From Tunicatimonas pelagia (GTDB taxonomy: Bacteria > Bacteroidota > Bacteroidia > Cytophagales > Cyclobacteriaceae), in NCBI RefSeq assembly GCF_030506325.1, contig NZ_CP120683.1:6142501-6206500 (forward strand): a DNA stretch of 64,000 nt. The letters are read 5' to 3'. The notes beneath the pieces were generated by a model. It saw nothing but the letters and a program-made list of their open reading frames with translations, was not told the origin of the DNA and did no database searches. Shown here in pieces: positions 44,133 to 53,001 of the stretch. Each line of letters begins with the position of its first letter. Position 1 is the stretch's first letter. The position numbers and the translations under genes were made by a program.

Positions 44133-46109
44133 ATGTTTTTAACTCCAGTTCTACAGTGCTTATCACTGGTTTTAGTATCTGGTATTTTTGGAATTAGCAC
44201 AACCGCCCCGCGACCATCAGTAGATATTTACGTAGATGCTGGTGTGTACAATCGGTTTAATACCCCTGTTTCAGTTACACTGGAGAGCGTAGCTATTTCT
44301 TTATCAGGGGATAACTTTCAGCTAGTAGAAATGGTGGAAGGGGAAGAAAAGCCCGTTGCGGCTCAGTGGGAGGGAGGGTACACCCCTAGGTTACATTGGA
44401 TTCTGAAAGGGGAGACTCGGGCCGGAACCACTCGCCACTTTATACTAAAACCTTCTTCCGATACCCCAAAAAACCGTCCACCTGAGGTAGTTGCTGAAGA
44501 TAACGGGCAAGCTCTGCAACTAAAGATCAACGATCAAGACGTCTTGTCGTATCACTACGGTCTTACTCCCGTGCCGGAGGGAGTCTCTGAGCGCTATCGT
44601 CGCGGTGGGTACATTCATCCACTGCGTTCGCCTAACGGTGGGGTCCTTACCCGAATACAACCGCCCGATCATTACCACCACTACGGGGTCTGGAACCCCT
44701 GGACGACCACCGAGTTTGACGGGAAGGAACTAGATTTCTGGAACCTTTACAAAGGTCAGGGAACGGTGCGGGTGAAAGATATTCCTCTGGTGGTGGAGGG
44801 TGAGGTCTTTGGCAAATTAACTGCTACTCATGAGCACGTAGTGCTGGATACACTCAATGCCCAAAATAGCCAAGTTGCCTTAAATGAGGGCTGGGAGGTG
44901 CGCGCGTGGAATACTCAATCCGATGGCTTTTTGGTAGATTTTATCTCTACCCTTAATCCGGCTACCGCATACCCGTTCACTATTAAAGAATATCGTTACC
45001 AAGGCTTTGGCTTTCGGGCCAATGAGCAATGGAATGACGAAAGTGCTACGCTAATCACCTCTGGCGGATTAAATAAATCGGATGGAAACGGAACCCGGGC
45101 TCGTTGGTGCTATGTAGAGGGACCCACGGATGCCGGACCAGCGGGAGTCCTCTTCATGACGTATCCTACCAATTTTAACTATCCCGAGAAAATACGTGTT
45201 TGGCCTACGGGTGCAAACGATGGTAAGGAGAATGTCTTTTTCAATTTTAATCCGGCAATGGATCGCGATTGGACTCTGCAGCCCGGTCAGGAGTACTCGC
45301 TCAAATACCGGATGCTTACCTACGATGGTAAAATGGACGCAGCTACTGCTGAGCGTCATTGGCAGGATTTTGCCCATCCACCCCAAGTAGAGATGTCTAG
45401 CCAGCCTTCATTGGAAGGAAAGAAATTACTGCTTTACACCAAGAATGGCAAAGGCTACGTTCACGAAAATATTCCGTACAGCATTGAAGCCATTCAGAAG
45501 TTAGCGGACGAACATAAGTTTGAAGTCATTGCTTCTGAAGATCCTGCCCAGTTTACTACCGAGAATTTGCAGCAGTACGATGCCCTAATCTTCTCCAACA
45601 CGAATAATGATGTCTTTGATACTCCCAAACAAGAGCAGGCATTTAAGCAGTACATGCAGTCGGGTGGACGGTTCGTGGCCATTCACTCAACTTGTGGTTC
45701 CGAACGGGACTGGCCCTGGTTTTGGAGAAACTTAGGTGGTAAGTTTGTGCGTCATGCTCCTATTCAAGATTTTAATGTGAAAGTAGTCGATAAAACGCAC
45801 CCCTCTACCTATTTCTTACCTGAAATCTGGAGTATAAAAGAGGATGAGTGTTACTATCTAAATCAACTGAATCCTAATATTCACGTACTAGTCGCATCAG
45901 ATTTAACTACCGTAGAGGACGGTAAAAAGTCAGAATACCCCGGTGAGATTTTTGGTGATACTTTTCCCACAACTTGGTGTCATACTACCGATGGAGGGCG
46001 TCAATGGTATACTTCCTTGGGTCATCGTCCCGAACATTATTCTGACCCAATATTTATGAAACATATTTTAGGCGGAATTCGATGGGTACTTAGCGATGAA
46101 GCCCCTTAA
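44133..46109 (+). CDS. Exported DUF6807 (PmoA-like) - ThuA fusion protein
   Basis: A 658-residue protein with an N-terminal signal (about 1-24). The first 420 residues are a DUF6807/PmoA-like beta domain with the signature IHPLRSPNGGVLTRIQPPDHYHHYGVWNPW. The last 230 residues are a ThuA-like class I glutamine-amidotransferase-fold domain: KKLLLYTKNGKGYVHENIP, LIFSNTNNDVFD, GGRFVAIHSTC and WCHTTDGGRQWYTSLGHRPEHY. ThuA-type proteins take part in disaccharide utilisation, often with Gfo/Idh enzymes, as in 3-keto-sugar pathways. The fusion couples both domains in the periplasm. Two Gfo/Idh/MocA-like genes follow in the same direction, forming one operon-like group. Confidence 0.85.
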   Translation: MFLTPVLQCLSLVLVSGIFGISTTAPRPSVDIYVDAGVYNRFNTPVSVTLESVAISLSGDNFQLVEMVEGEEKPVAAQWEGGYTPRLHWILKGETRAGTTRHFILKPSSDTPKNRPPEVVAEDNGQALQLKINDQDVLSYHYGLTPVPEGVSERYRRGGYIHPLRSPNGGVLTRIQPPDHYHHYGVWNPWTTTEFDGKELDFWNLYKGQGTVRVKDIPLVVEGEVFGKLTATHEHVVLDTLNAQNSQVALNEGWEVRAWNTQSDGFLVDFISTLNPATAYPFTIKEYRYQGFGFRANEQWNDESATLITSGGLNKSDGNGTRARWCYVEGPTDAGPAGVLFMTYPTNFNYPEKIRVWPTGANDGKENVFFNFNPAMDRDWTLQPGQEYSLKYRMLTYDGKMDAATAERHWQDFAHPPQVEMSSQPSLEGKKLLLYTKNGKGYVHENIPYSIEAIQKLADEHKFEVIASEDPAQFTTENLQQYDALIFSNTNNDVFDTPKQEQAFKQYMQSGGRFVAIHSTCGSERDWPWFWRNLGGKFVRHAPIQDFNVKVVDKTHPSTYFLPEIWSIKEDECYYLNQLNPNIHVLVASDLTTVEDGKKSEYPGEIFGDTFPTTWCHTTDGGRQWYTSLGHRPEHYSDPIFMKHILGGIRWVLSDEAP

Positions 46110-46150
46110 TTACTTATTAACGCATTCAAACATTCAATTATTCAAATATC

Positions 46151-47572
46151 ATGAATAGACGAGATTATCTTAAAAAAACACTAGCAACCACTACCGGAGC
46201 TTTCTTCGTACCCACTATTGTTCCGTCCAGCGTTTTTGGTAAAAATGCTCCCAGCAACAAAATTCAAGTAGGGCAGATCGGCTTCGGACGCATCGCTATG
46301 TCACACGATTTACCCGAAACCATGAAGCACGATATATCGCGGGTAGTTGCTGTGTGCGATGTAGATAGCAAGCGTAAAGAAGACGGTAAAAAGTTTATCG
46401 AAAAGTGGTATGCTGATAATAAGAAAAAGGAAAACTTCGTCGACGTAAAAATGTACGATGATTACCGGGAGATGCTAGCTAGTCCTGATATCGATGCCGT
46501 AATCGTAAGTACCCCCGATCACTGGCACGCCCAGCCCGCCATTGAGGCTGCTTTGGCCGGGAAAGCGGTGTACCTACAAAAACCCACCTCGCTCACTATT
46601 GAAGAGGGGCGGGCAATGAGCGATATCATTCACCAAACTGGCGCAGTTTTTCAGTTGGGTAGCCAACAGCGTTCAATGAACCCCTGGCCTCAGTTTAAGC
46701 GGGCTTGCGAGTTGGTGCGAAACGGGAGGATTGGCGAGATTAAAACGGTTAAGGTTGGTTTGCCGAGTGATCCTTCCGGCGGAGAAATGGTTCCAACCGA
46801 TATACCCGATCACCTGAACTACGATATGTGGCTGGGCTCGACCCCTTACGTACCTTACACCGAAGAGCGGGTGCACCCCCAGCCTCCGTTTACCGATAAC
46901 AAATCACAATTCTCCCGACCGGGTTGGCTTCGCTGCGAGCAGTTTGGGGCGGGCATGATTACTGGCTGGGGTGTTCACCATATTGATATTGCCCACTGGG
47001 GCATGGGTACGGAATACACCGGGCCGATAGAAGTAGAAGCTACCGCCAAATTTCCCGAAACCGGGCTGTGGACCGTACACGGACCCTACAATGTAAAAAG
47101 TAAGTACGCTAATGGGGTAGAGATGATTGTGGATGGTGAACTACCCAACGGAGTACGCTTTGAAGGAACGGAAGGCTGGATTTTTGTTTCCCGGGGCAAT
47201 GTAGGTGTTACCGCTTCTGACCCCAACCTCGGTAAATCCGAAGCTTTTATGGCGAGCGATCCAAAGATACTGGAGTCAGAAATTAGCCCGGATGAAATTC
47301 AGTTGTACGAAAGCCAGGAGCAGCACGGCAACTGGCTAGATTGTATCAAGTCGCGTGAATTGACTATTTCCCCGGCTGAAGTAGCCCACCGTTCGTGCTC
47401 GGCCTGTTTGGTGTCGCATATTGCTATGAAACTACCTCGTAAACTCTACTGGGATCCCATCAATGAGCGCTTCAAGAATGATGATGAGGCCAACTCCATG
47501 CTATCCCGTTCGCAGCGTCACCCCTGGGGTTACGAGCACGTAGATGCCCTCAAAGCGAGTTATGGGAGATAG
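46151..47572 (+). CDS. Tat-exported Gfo/Idh/MocA-family oxidoreductase
   Basis: A 473-residue NAD(P)-dependent sugar oxidoreductase. The N-terminus MNRRDYLKKTLATTTGAFFV is a twin-arginine signal, common in Bacteroidota members that act in the periplasm with pre-bound cofactor. The Rossmann motif is VGQIGFGRIAMSH (about 41-53), followed by VVAVCDVDS, STPDHWHAQPAIEAALAGKAVYLQKP and the substrate-domain GWGVHHIDIAHWGMG with the His pair expected in this family. It lies 41 bases after the DUF6807-ThuA gene, so the two are likely cotranscribed. Substrate is a sugar or sugar acid, not resolved. Confidence 0.9.
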   Translation: MNRRDYLKKTLATTTGAFFVPTIVPSSVFGKNAPSNKIQVGQIGFGRIAMSHDLPETMKHDISRVVAVCDVDSKRKEDGKKFIEKWYADNKKKENFVDVKMYDDYREMLASPDIDAVIVSTPDHWHAQPAIEAALAGKAVYLQKPTSLTIEEGRAMSDIIHQTGAVFQLGSQQRSMNPWPQFKRACELVRNGRIGEIKTVKVGLPSDPSGGEMVPTDIPDHLNYDMWLGSTPYVPYTEERVHPQPPFTDNKSQFSRPGWLRCEQFGAGMITGWGVHHIDIAHWGMGTEYTGPIEVEATAKFPETGLWTVHGPYNVKSKYANGVEMIVDGELPNGVRFEGTEGWIFVSRGNVGVTASDPNLGKSEAFMASDPKILESEISPDEIQLYESQEQHGNWLDCIKSRELTISPAEVAHRSCSACLVSHIAMKLPRKLYWDPINERFKNDDEANSMLSRSQRHPWGYEHVDALKASYGR

Positions 47573-47744
47573 GTGAGATAGTGTTAGGGTTTTAGAGTGT
47601 TACGGTGCTTGAGTTTAGAGTTCTACGTTTACCAAGTATGAACTCAAAACCAAATTACTATAACACATTAACACTAAAACACTTCAGAACTCCGGCACTA
47701 CACTTTTTTTATTACCTTAGCAACCGATTACAATAACCCAACGA
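47573..47744. repeat. Spacer with imperfect inverted repeat and LacI-type site
   Basis: AGTGTTAGGGTTTTAGAGTGTTA (about 47580) is approximately the reverse complement of TAACACTAAAACACTTC (about 47665-47681), forming a long, imperfect hairpin. After it come a T-run and the LacI-type site at 47719. It could end the upstream transcript before the next promoter. Confidence 0.45.
47719..47732. promoter_or_regulatory. LacI-type operator AGCAACCGATTACA
   Basis: On the minus strand this reads TGTAATCGGTTGCT, nine of ten fixed positions of TGnAAnCGnTTnCA, sharing the AATCGGTT core with the site at 43921. It lies 12 bases before the ATG at 47745, next to a weak -7 box (TACCTTAG), a good place for repression. 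Confidence 0.55.
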
Positions 47745-49151
47745 ATGAACCAATCAATTCGAGCAGTTACCTTTATGCTCATTTTATCGGCCTGTGGTGG
47801 AACCAATCAAGATCAAGCTGATGCTACTGAAGAACAGTCAATAGCTAACCAATTTACCGGAGCAGACGATGAAGTAAAGTTAATGACCGTAGACCCTGGT
47901 CATTTCCATGCGGCTTTGGTGCAGAAGTTTATGTACGATCAGGTAGATTCGGTAGTGCAGGTGTATGCTCCCGAGGGTAAAGACTTACAGTTACACCTAC
48001 AGCGAATTGAGGGCTTCAATACCCGCAGCGATGAACCTACTGCTTGGACACAGGAGGTTTACACCGGGCCTGATTTCTTCTCAGCGATGATACAAGAACA
48101 GCCCGGCAATGTGGTAGTGCTATCGGGTAATAATGCTAAGAAGACGGAGTATATTCAGCAATCGGTAGAAGCCGGGTTGAACGTGCTGGCGGATAAACCG
48201 ATGGTGATCCACCCCTCTGAGTTTCCTAAGCTAAAATCAGCGTTAGCTACCGCTCAGGAACAGGACGTGCTACTGTACGATATTATGACCGAGCGCTACG
48301 AGATTACCACCATGCTCCAAAAAGCACTATCGCAAAAAGCAGAAGTGTTTGGTGAATTGGAAATGGGTGCCCCAGATAATCCGGCGATCTCTAAAGAAAG
48401 CATTCACCATTTTTCTAAGGAAGTGGCGGGTAGCCCACTAATTCGTCCCGCTTGGTTTTTTGATACTGAGCAGCAGGGTGAAGGTATTGTAGATGTCTCT
48501 ACGCACTTGGTAGATTTAATCTTATGGGAATGCTTTCCTGAAGAAGGAATTGATACTACGGAAGTAGCGGTGGTAAGTGCCCGACGCTGGGCAACCGAAC
48601 TGACCCCAGCTCAGTTTGAGAAGGTAACCGGAATGGCTGAGTTTCCCGACTACTTGCAGAAAGATGTACAGAATTCAGTGCTGAACACGTATGCGAATGG
48701 TGAATTTGTCTTTACTGCTCGAGGTGTCCACGGCAAGGTAGCCGCTATCTGGAATTTTGAAGCTCCCGAAGGGGCTAAAGATACCCACTATTCCATCATG
48801 CGGGGAACAAAAGCAAATTTAGTTATCCGACAAGACGCGCCGCAAAATTACCAACCGGCATTGTACGTAGAGCCAATCGGTGAGACAGCAGGTTTTGAAG
48901 AAAAGCTGAAAGCTGCCCTTAATGAGCTAAGTGGTGAGTACCCTGGGCTAAATATGCGTACATCGGAAAGCGGCTGGGAGGTACTGATCCCTGAAGAATA
49001 CAAAGTAGGTCATGAAGCCCATTTTGCTCAAGTGACTGAAAAGTATCTGGAATACTTAGTAGCGGGAGAGATACCTGATTGGGAGGTGGCGAATATGCTC
49101 ACGAAGTACTATCTTACCATGCAAGCTTACGAGATGAGCCGAAACAATTAG
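47745..49151 (+). CDS. Gfo/Idh/MocA-like putative oxidoreductase lipoprotein
   Basis: A 468-residue lipoprotein: the signal ends LILSACGG (Cys17). The NAD-binding half begins VKLMTVDPGHFHAALVQKF, less canonical than a classic Rossmann glycine motif, followed by NVVVLSGNNAKKTEYIQQSVEAGLNVLADKPMV, which matches the family's E-K-P region. The substrate half has VDVSTHLVDLILWE and ends with the helix KYYLTMQAYEMS. These 'putative oxidoreductase' lipoproteins occur beside Gfo/Idh and TRAP or Sus genes in sugar loci. It is anchored in the periplasm. It opens the transcript that continues into the TRAP transporter genes. Confidence 0.82.
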   Translation: MNQSIRAVTFMLILSACGGTNQDQADATEEQSIANQFTGADDEVKLMTVDPGHFHAALVQKFMYDQVDSVVQVYAPEGKDLQLHLQRIEGFNTRSDEPTAWTQEVYTGPDFFSAMIQEQPGNVVVLSGNNAKKTEYIQQSVEAGLNVLADKPMVIHPSEFPKLKSALATAQEQDVLLYDIMTERYEITTMLQKALSQKAEVFGELEMGAPDNPAISKESIHHFSKEVAGSPLIRPAWFFDTEQQGEGIVDVSTHLVDLILWECFPEEGIDTTEVAVVSARRWATELTPAQFEKVTGMAEFPDYLQKDVQNSVLNTYANGEFVFTARGVHGKVAAIWNFEAPEGAKDTHYSIMRGTKANLVIRQDAPQNYQPALYVEPIGETAGFEEKLKAALNELSGEYPGLNMRTSESGWEVLIPEEYKVGHEAHFAQVTEKYLEYLVAGEIPDWEVANMLTKYYLTMQAYEMSRNN

Positions 49152-49250
49152 CAATGTACAGTGAACAGTTAGCAATTGGTAGTGAAGCTTAGAACAATTT
49201 GTAATTAGCAATCAGCAATCAAACAATTGAGCCATCGAGTATTTGAGCTT
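49152..49250. repeat. Intergenic spacer of GAACAGTTAGCAATT words
   Basis: The spacer starts GCAATGTACAGTGAACAGTTAGC and continues with AATTTGTAATTAGCAATCAGCAATC, the same vocabulary as 29808-29879 and 8384. Weak complementary arms (TAGCAATT / AATTAGC) are present. Confidence 0.35.
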
Positions 49251-50222
49251 ATGAAAATAAAAATTTGGGTCGGGTTGGCCACTTTTCTGCTAATTGGCTG
49301 TGCTCAGGAAGAGGAGATAAAGACACTCCGGTTGGGGCATGGCTTATCGGTAGACCATTCGGTGCATCAGGCAATGATGTTTATGGGAGATCGGCTGAAG
49401 GAAAAGTCAGAGGGGAAGATGGAGCTTAAAGTATACCCCAGCGAACAGCTCGGTTCAGAACGGGAATGCGTAGAGCTACTCCAGTTCGGTAGTTTGGCCA
49501 TGACCAAAGTATCGGCAGCAGTAATGGAAGGTTTTGTCGATAAATACCGGGTGTTAGGCTTGCCGTATCTATTTGAAAGCAAAGCCCACGCTTTTAAAGT
49601 ATTGGATAGCGATGTCGGTAAAGAAATTCTGGAATCAGGTGAGTCTATTTGGCTACGGGGGCTAGGCTTTTACGATTCGGGCTACCGCAGCTTCTACACC
49701 AAAGATCGCCCGATTAATACGCCCAGTGATTTGTCGGGGATGAAAGTTCGGGTTATGTCCAGTATCAACTCTATCAATATGGTAGAAGCGATGGGTGGCT
49801 CACCCACCCCAATTTCTTTTGGAGAACTGTATACGGCTTTGCAGAGTGGGGTTGTTGATGCGGCGGAGAATAACCCGCCTAGTTTTTATCTATCGCGCCA
49901 CTATGAGATTTGTAAGTACTATTCTATCGACCAGCATACCCAAGTACCCGATGTATTACTGATTAGTCAGATTATTTGGAATGAGCTAAGCCCTCAGGAA
50001 CAGCAGTGGGTGCAGGAGGCTGCCGACGAATCAGTAGTGTATCAGCGAGAACTATGGGAAGCCTCAGAGCAAGAAGCGATGGACGCAGTGAAAGCCGCCG
50101 GAGTAGAAGTCAACTATCCCGATAAAAGCCCTTTTCAGGAAGCGGTAGAAAGTGTATACGAGCCATTTAAAGATAACGAAGAACTGAACAGCCTCATTCA
50201 ACGCATAAAAGCGGCCTCATAG
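49251..50222 (+). CDS. dctP: TRAP transporter substrate-binding lipoprotein, DctP family
   Basis: Starting at ATG 49251 the product is a 323-residue lipoprotein (signal ending LLIGCAQ, Cys17); the longer frame uses TTG and gives no signal at its N-terminus. It has the DctP fold: LRLGHGLSVDHSVHQA, YPSEQLGSERECVELLQFG, and GMKVRVMSS, whose Arg normally binds the ligand carboxylate. The family delivers sugar acids, dicarboxylates or similar anions to the DctQM permease, powered by a sodium or proton gradient. Here UxuA and an SDR nearby suggest a uronate. Nine bases separate it from dctQ. Confidence 0.92.
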   Translation: MKIKIWVGLATFLLIGCAQEEEIKTLRLGHGLSVDHSVHQAMMFMGDRLKEKSEGKMELKVYPSEQLGSERECVELLQFGSLAMTKVSAAVMEGFVDKYRVLGLPYLFESKAHAFKVLDSDVGKEILESGESIWLRGLGFYDSGYRSFYTKDRPINTPSDLSGMKVRVMSSINSINMVEAMGGSPTPISFGELYTALQSGVVDAAENNPPSFYLSRHYEICKYYSIDQHTQVPDVLLISQIIWNELSPQEQQWVQEAADESVVYQRELWEASEQEAMDAVKAAGVEVNYPDKSPFQEAVESVYEPFKDNEELNSLIQRIKAAS

Positions 50223-50230
50223 CCCACGAT

Positions 50231-50698
50231 ATGACTTTACGAAATACAGTTGATAAGATAGTACGATGGTTGCTGGTTGCCCTCATGGCGGCTATCGTGG
50301 TTGACGTAACCATCCAGGTAGTCAGTCGCTATTTATTTCAATCGCCTTTTAGCTTTACCGACGAACTAGCCGGGTTTCTGCTCATCTGGGTAGGACTTTT
50401 GGGTTCGGCCTACGCCACCGGGGAAAAACAACACTTAGCCATTGACTTAATTTCGGGCGGAATGTCCCCGGAAAGAAAACGCCAACTGGATATTCTCATC
50501 AATGTTATTGTCGTGATATTTGCTTTGGGAGTGCTGGGGGTAGGCGGGTTTTGGCTAGTATACACCAGTTTCTTGTTTGGGCAAATATCGGCTGCCCTGG
50601 AACTTCCCCTGGGCTTTGTGTATCTGGTGGTGCCCGTATCCGGATTGCTCATTGCCTACTACGCCATTGATAATACCCGAACTGCAAGTGAAAGGTGA
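50231..50698 (+). CDS. dctQ: TRAP transporter small permease, DctQ family
   Basis: A 155-residue membrane protein with four helices (about 12-34, 46-65, 86-108 and 123-145). The WVGLLGSAYATGEKQHLAID stretch after helix 2 is the DctQ signature. It pairs with DctM to form the membrane part of the transporter. The ATG comes nine bases after dctP. Normally dctQ and dctM overlap or nearly touch; here 174 bases including a heptamer repeat array lie between them. Confidence 0.92.
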   Translation: MTLRNTVDKIVRWLLVALMAAIVVDVTIQVVSRYLFQSPFSFTDELAGFLLIWVGLLGSAYATGEKQHLAIDLISGGMSPERKRQLDILINVIVVIFALGVLGVGGFWLVYTSFLFGQISAALELPLGFVYLVVPVSGLLIAYYAIDNTRTASER

Positions 50699-50770
50699 TA
50701 ATGGATAATTGGAAATGTGAGATGTGAAATGTGAGAAGTTAGAGGTTAAGTCAAAAAAAGACAATTTTCC

Positions 50771-50840
50771 AAAACCCAAAACCCAAAACCCAAAACCCAA
50801 AACCCAAAACCCAAAACCCAAAACCCAAAACCCAAAACCC
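50771..50840. repeat. Ten-copy AAAACCC heptamer tandem array
   Basis: Ten exact copies of AAAACCC run without interruption from 50771 to 50840, preceded by CC and followed by AAAAAA. The array is in the dctQ-dctM gap, 32 bases before the dctM start. The minus strand reads (GGGTTTT)10, a series of G3 tracts with four-base spacers. Perfect copies suggest recent slippage. Confidence 0.9.
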
Positions 50841-50872
50841 AAAAAATCAGCAATTGAACAATCAACCAACTA

Positions 50873-52171
50873 ATGGAAGCTACCGAAGTCCTTATTCTTG
50901 TTTTTAGCTTTGTGATCTTTATTGCTATCGGCGTTCCTATTGCCTACTGTATCGGCATTGCCGGGGTCATCACCATGCTACTCTCCATTGACTACCTTCC
51001 GGCGGTGACCACCTTTGCCCAACGAATGGCAACGGGGCTTAACAGTTTTACCCTACTGGCAATTCCCCTCTTTATTTTGGCGGGGCAACTGATGAATACT
51101 GGAGGAATTGCCTCCCGGCTGATTGAATTCGCGAAGGTACTGGTAGGTCGCTTACCGGGTGGTCTGGCGGTGGTAAACGTACTAGCGAATATGCTATTTG
51201 GTGCCATATCCGGGTCGGCCGGAGCGGCTGCTTCAGCAATTGGAACCATCATGCACCCCCGAATGAAAAAAGAGGGCTACGATGAGAACTTCAGTGCCGC
51301 CGTAAATATAACCTCGGCTACTACCGGGCTGGTAATCCCGCCCAGTAACATTCTGATTATTTACTCACTGGCAAGTGGGGGAGTGTCTATCGCAGCATTA
51401 TTTTTGGCGGGTTACTTACCGGGGGTATTGACTGGCTTAGCCCTTATCGGTTTTGCTACGGCTTACGCGTATCGTCACAATTATCCTACCGGAGAGAAAG
51501 TGCCATTGCGGGAGGGGATACAGAAGTTCTTGGCAGCCCTGCCTAGCCTATTGCTACTCGTTATCATCCTCGGTGGAATTGTAGCGGGGATATTTACCGC
51601 CACTGAAGCTTCGGGCGTAGCGGTGCTGTACTGCTTAGCCCTCGCATTTATTTATCGCGAAATTAAGGTGAGCGATTTACCCGATATTTTGATACGAACC
51701 ACACTGACCACCTGTATCGTGCTGCTAATGGTTGCTGCTTCAATTGGCCTTTCTTGGGTCATGGCTTACGAAGAAATTCCCCAAAACGTTAGTGCCGCCT
51801 TGCTCACCCTGAGTGATAGTCCGTTTTTGATCTTGTTGATCATTAACATGATTCTGCTTTTTGTAGGAATATTTATGGATATGACCCCCGCGGTACTAAT
51901 CTTTACTCCAATATTTCTTCCGATAGTCACTCAGCAACTGGGCATTGACCCGGTTCACTTTGGCATTATTCTGATAGTCAACCTCTGCGTTGGTTTATGT
52001 ACCCCGCCCGTAGGTACTGTATTGTTCATTGGGTGCAGTGTGGCTAATATTAAAATTCAGTCAGTAGTGAAGCCTCTGCTGCCCTTCTTTGTGGCGATGG
52101 TTGTGGTATTGCTGCTAGTCACGTACATTCCTGAAATCAGCCTGTGGTTACCTCGCCAATTTGGGTTCTAA
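50873..52171 (+). CDS. dctM: TRAP transporter large permease, DctM family
   Basis: A 432-residue polytopic protein (about 11-12 helices) with the DctM signatures AIPLFILAGQLMNTGGIASRL, FGAISGSAGAAASAIGTIMHP and TTGLVIPPSNILIIYSL. It is the transport-catalysing subunit. The helix GIFMDMTPAVLIFTPIFLPIV and the INLCVGLCTPPVGTVLF motif near the end are also typical. It completes the DctPQM transporter, with the heptamer array upstream perhaps tuning its expression relative to dctPQ. A hairpin between it and the convergent gene ends the minus-strand unit. Confidence 0.94.
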   Translation: MEATEVLILVFSFVIFIAIGVPIAYCIGIAGVITMLLSIDYLPAVTTFAQRMATGLNSFTLLAIPLFILAGQLMNTGGIASRLIEFAKVLVGRLPGGLAVVNVLANMLFGAISGSAGAAASAIGTIMHPRMKKEGYDENFSAAVNITSATTGLVIPPSNILIIYSLASGGVSIAALFLAGYLPGVLTGLALIGFATAYAYRHNYPTGEKVPLREGIQKFLAALPSLLLLVIILGGIVAGIFTATEASGVAVLYCLALAFIYREIKVSDLPDILIRTTLTTCIVLLMVAASIGLSWVMAYEEIPQNVSAALLTLSDSPFLILLIINMILLFVGIFMDMTPAVLIFTPIFLPIVTQQLGIDPVHFGIILIVNLCVGLCTPPVGTVLFIGCSVANIKIQSVVKPLLPFFVAMVVVLLLVTYIPEISLWLPRQFGF

Positions 52172-52212
52172 ATGAATTACAGTTTATAAGGAACAGAAGT
52201 GGTGGGATCGAA

Positions 52213-52261
52213 GAAAAAGAGAGTTCATCCTTCAATTTATTCTTTGAAAGACAAACTCTCT
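52213..52261 (-). terminator. Hairpin with T-tract at the convergent dctM / methyltransferase junction
   Basis: AGAGAGTT (52218-52225) and AACTCTCT (52254-52261) form an eight-base stem with an inner TTCAA/TTGAA stem (52231-52235, 52244-52248). Read on the minus strand it is followed by TTTTTCTT, so it most likely terminates the gene at 52282-53001. Confidence 0.5.
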
Positions 52262-52281
52262 CATAAATTTAGGCTTTTCTC

Positions 52282-53001
52282 CTACTGGTTGAGCGGTATT
52301 TCTACCAATCGTTTGCTTTTTTTTAGGTAGCGAACCGTAGCATAGCTCACGGTAAGCAGCACAAAAAGCGTAATTAAATAGGGGAGTAGCGTATCTACCG
52401 CTGGCCGTCCTCCTGATCGGTACAGGGTGTTTGCTGTTACCAGCACTGCGGCTGCCGTCCAGATATATGTGGTATTGTATTCTTTAAGAACCGCCCGACG
52501 CCCGTTAAACTGCATACTTCTTAGGGTGCTGCCCAATCCAGATAGTGCCGGCAGCCACCGGTTCACATCTTGTTGGTACGATTGGTAAGCCTGCCCAAAT
52601 TTAGCTGCCAAGAAGTGCTCTTCTGCCATCACAATAGCCTGGTAGAACAAGACGAAGATCGGAGTGATAACAGTTACGAAGATCAGCGAGTTGGCCATTA
52701 CTCCCAACCCGAGAATCATCAGGATGTTTCCTACGTACAAGGGGTTTCTACAGTGGCTAAATAGTCCGCCAGTCACTAATTCTTCGGCGTATACTTTATA
52801 GTTTTTACCGCCTCGGATAATGTACTGCAAACCAATTGTGGTAATCCGAATAGTCTGTCCTGAGAGGGCAATCATAAATCCTAGCCCAATAGCCAGCCAC
52901 GGGTGGACAGTCAGCGGAGGTGAGGGAATAAAGAGTAAAGCGTAGAAAACGGGAAACAGGCTATTACGATAGCGAAAAAGAAAGTTGCCAAATTTTACCA
53001 T
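52282..53001 (-). CDS. Integral membrane methyltransferase, isoprenylcysteine/phospholipid type (ICMT/PEMT family)
   Basis: A 239-residue protein with five or so membrane helices (the last two, about 180-195 and 205-225, follow the catalytic part). The family motif is in VTGGLFSHCRNPLYVGNILMILG (about 97-119): Gly-Leu-x5-RNPxYxG is the SAM-binding signature, followed by AEEHFLAAKFGQAYQSYQQDVNRWLP. Bacterial members methylate isoprenoid, lipid or small-molecule acceptors; the acceptor is unknown here. Its ATG shares one base with the stop codon of the upstream cmoA-like gene, so the two are translationally coupled, an uncommon partner for CmoA. Confidence 0.83.
   Translation of the reverse strand: MVKFGNFLFRYRNSLFPVFYALLFIPSPPLTVHPWLAIGLGFMIALSGQTIRITTIGLQYIIRGGKNYKVYAEELVTGGLFSHCRNPLYVGNILMILGLGVMANSLIFVTVITPIFVLFYQAIVMAEEHFLAAKFGQAYQSYQQDVNRWLPALSGLGSTLRSMQFNGRRAVLKEYNTTYIWTAAAVLVTANTLYRSGGRPAVDTLLPYLITLFVLLTVSYATVRYLKKSKRLVEIPLNQ

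Noticed and set aside
50771-50840. Tandem array considered as a CRISPR
   Set aside because: Units are seven bases with no spacers and no cas genes nearby.
50555-50869. Minus-strand open frame with repeated GFWVLGF units
   Set aside because: It is just the translation of the AAAACCC array plus the antisense of dctQ; low complexity and no start context.
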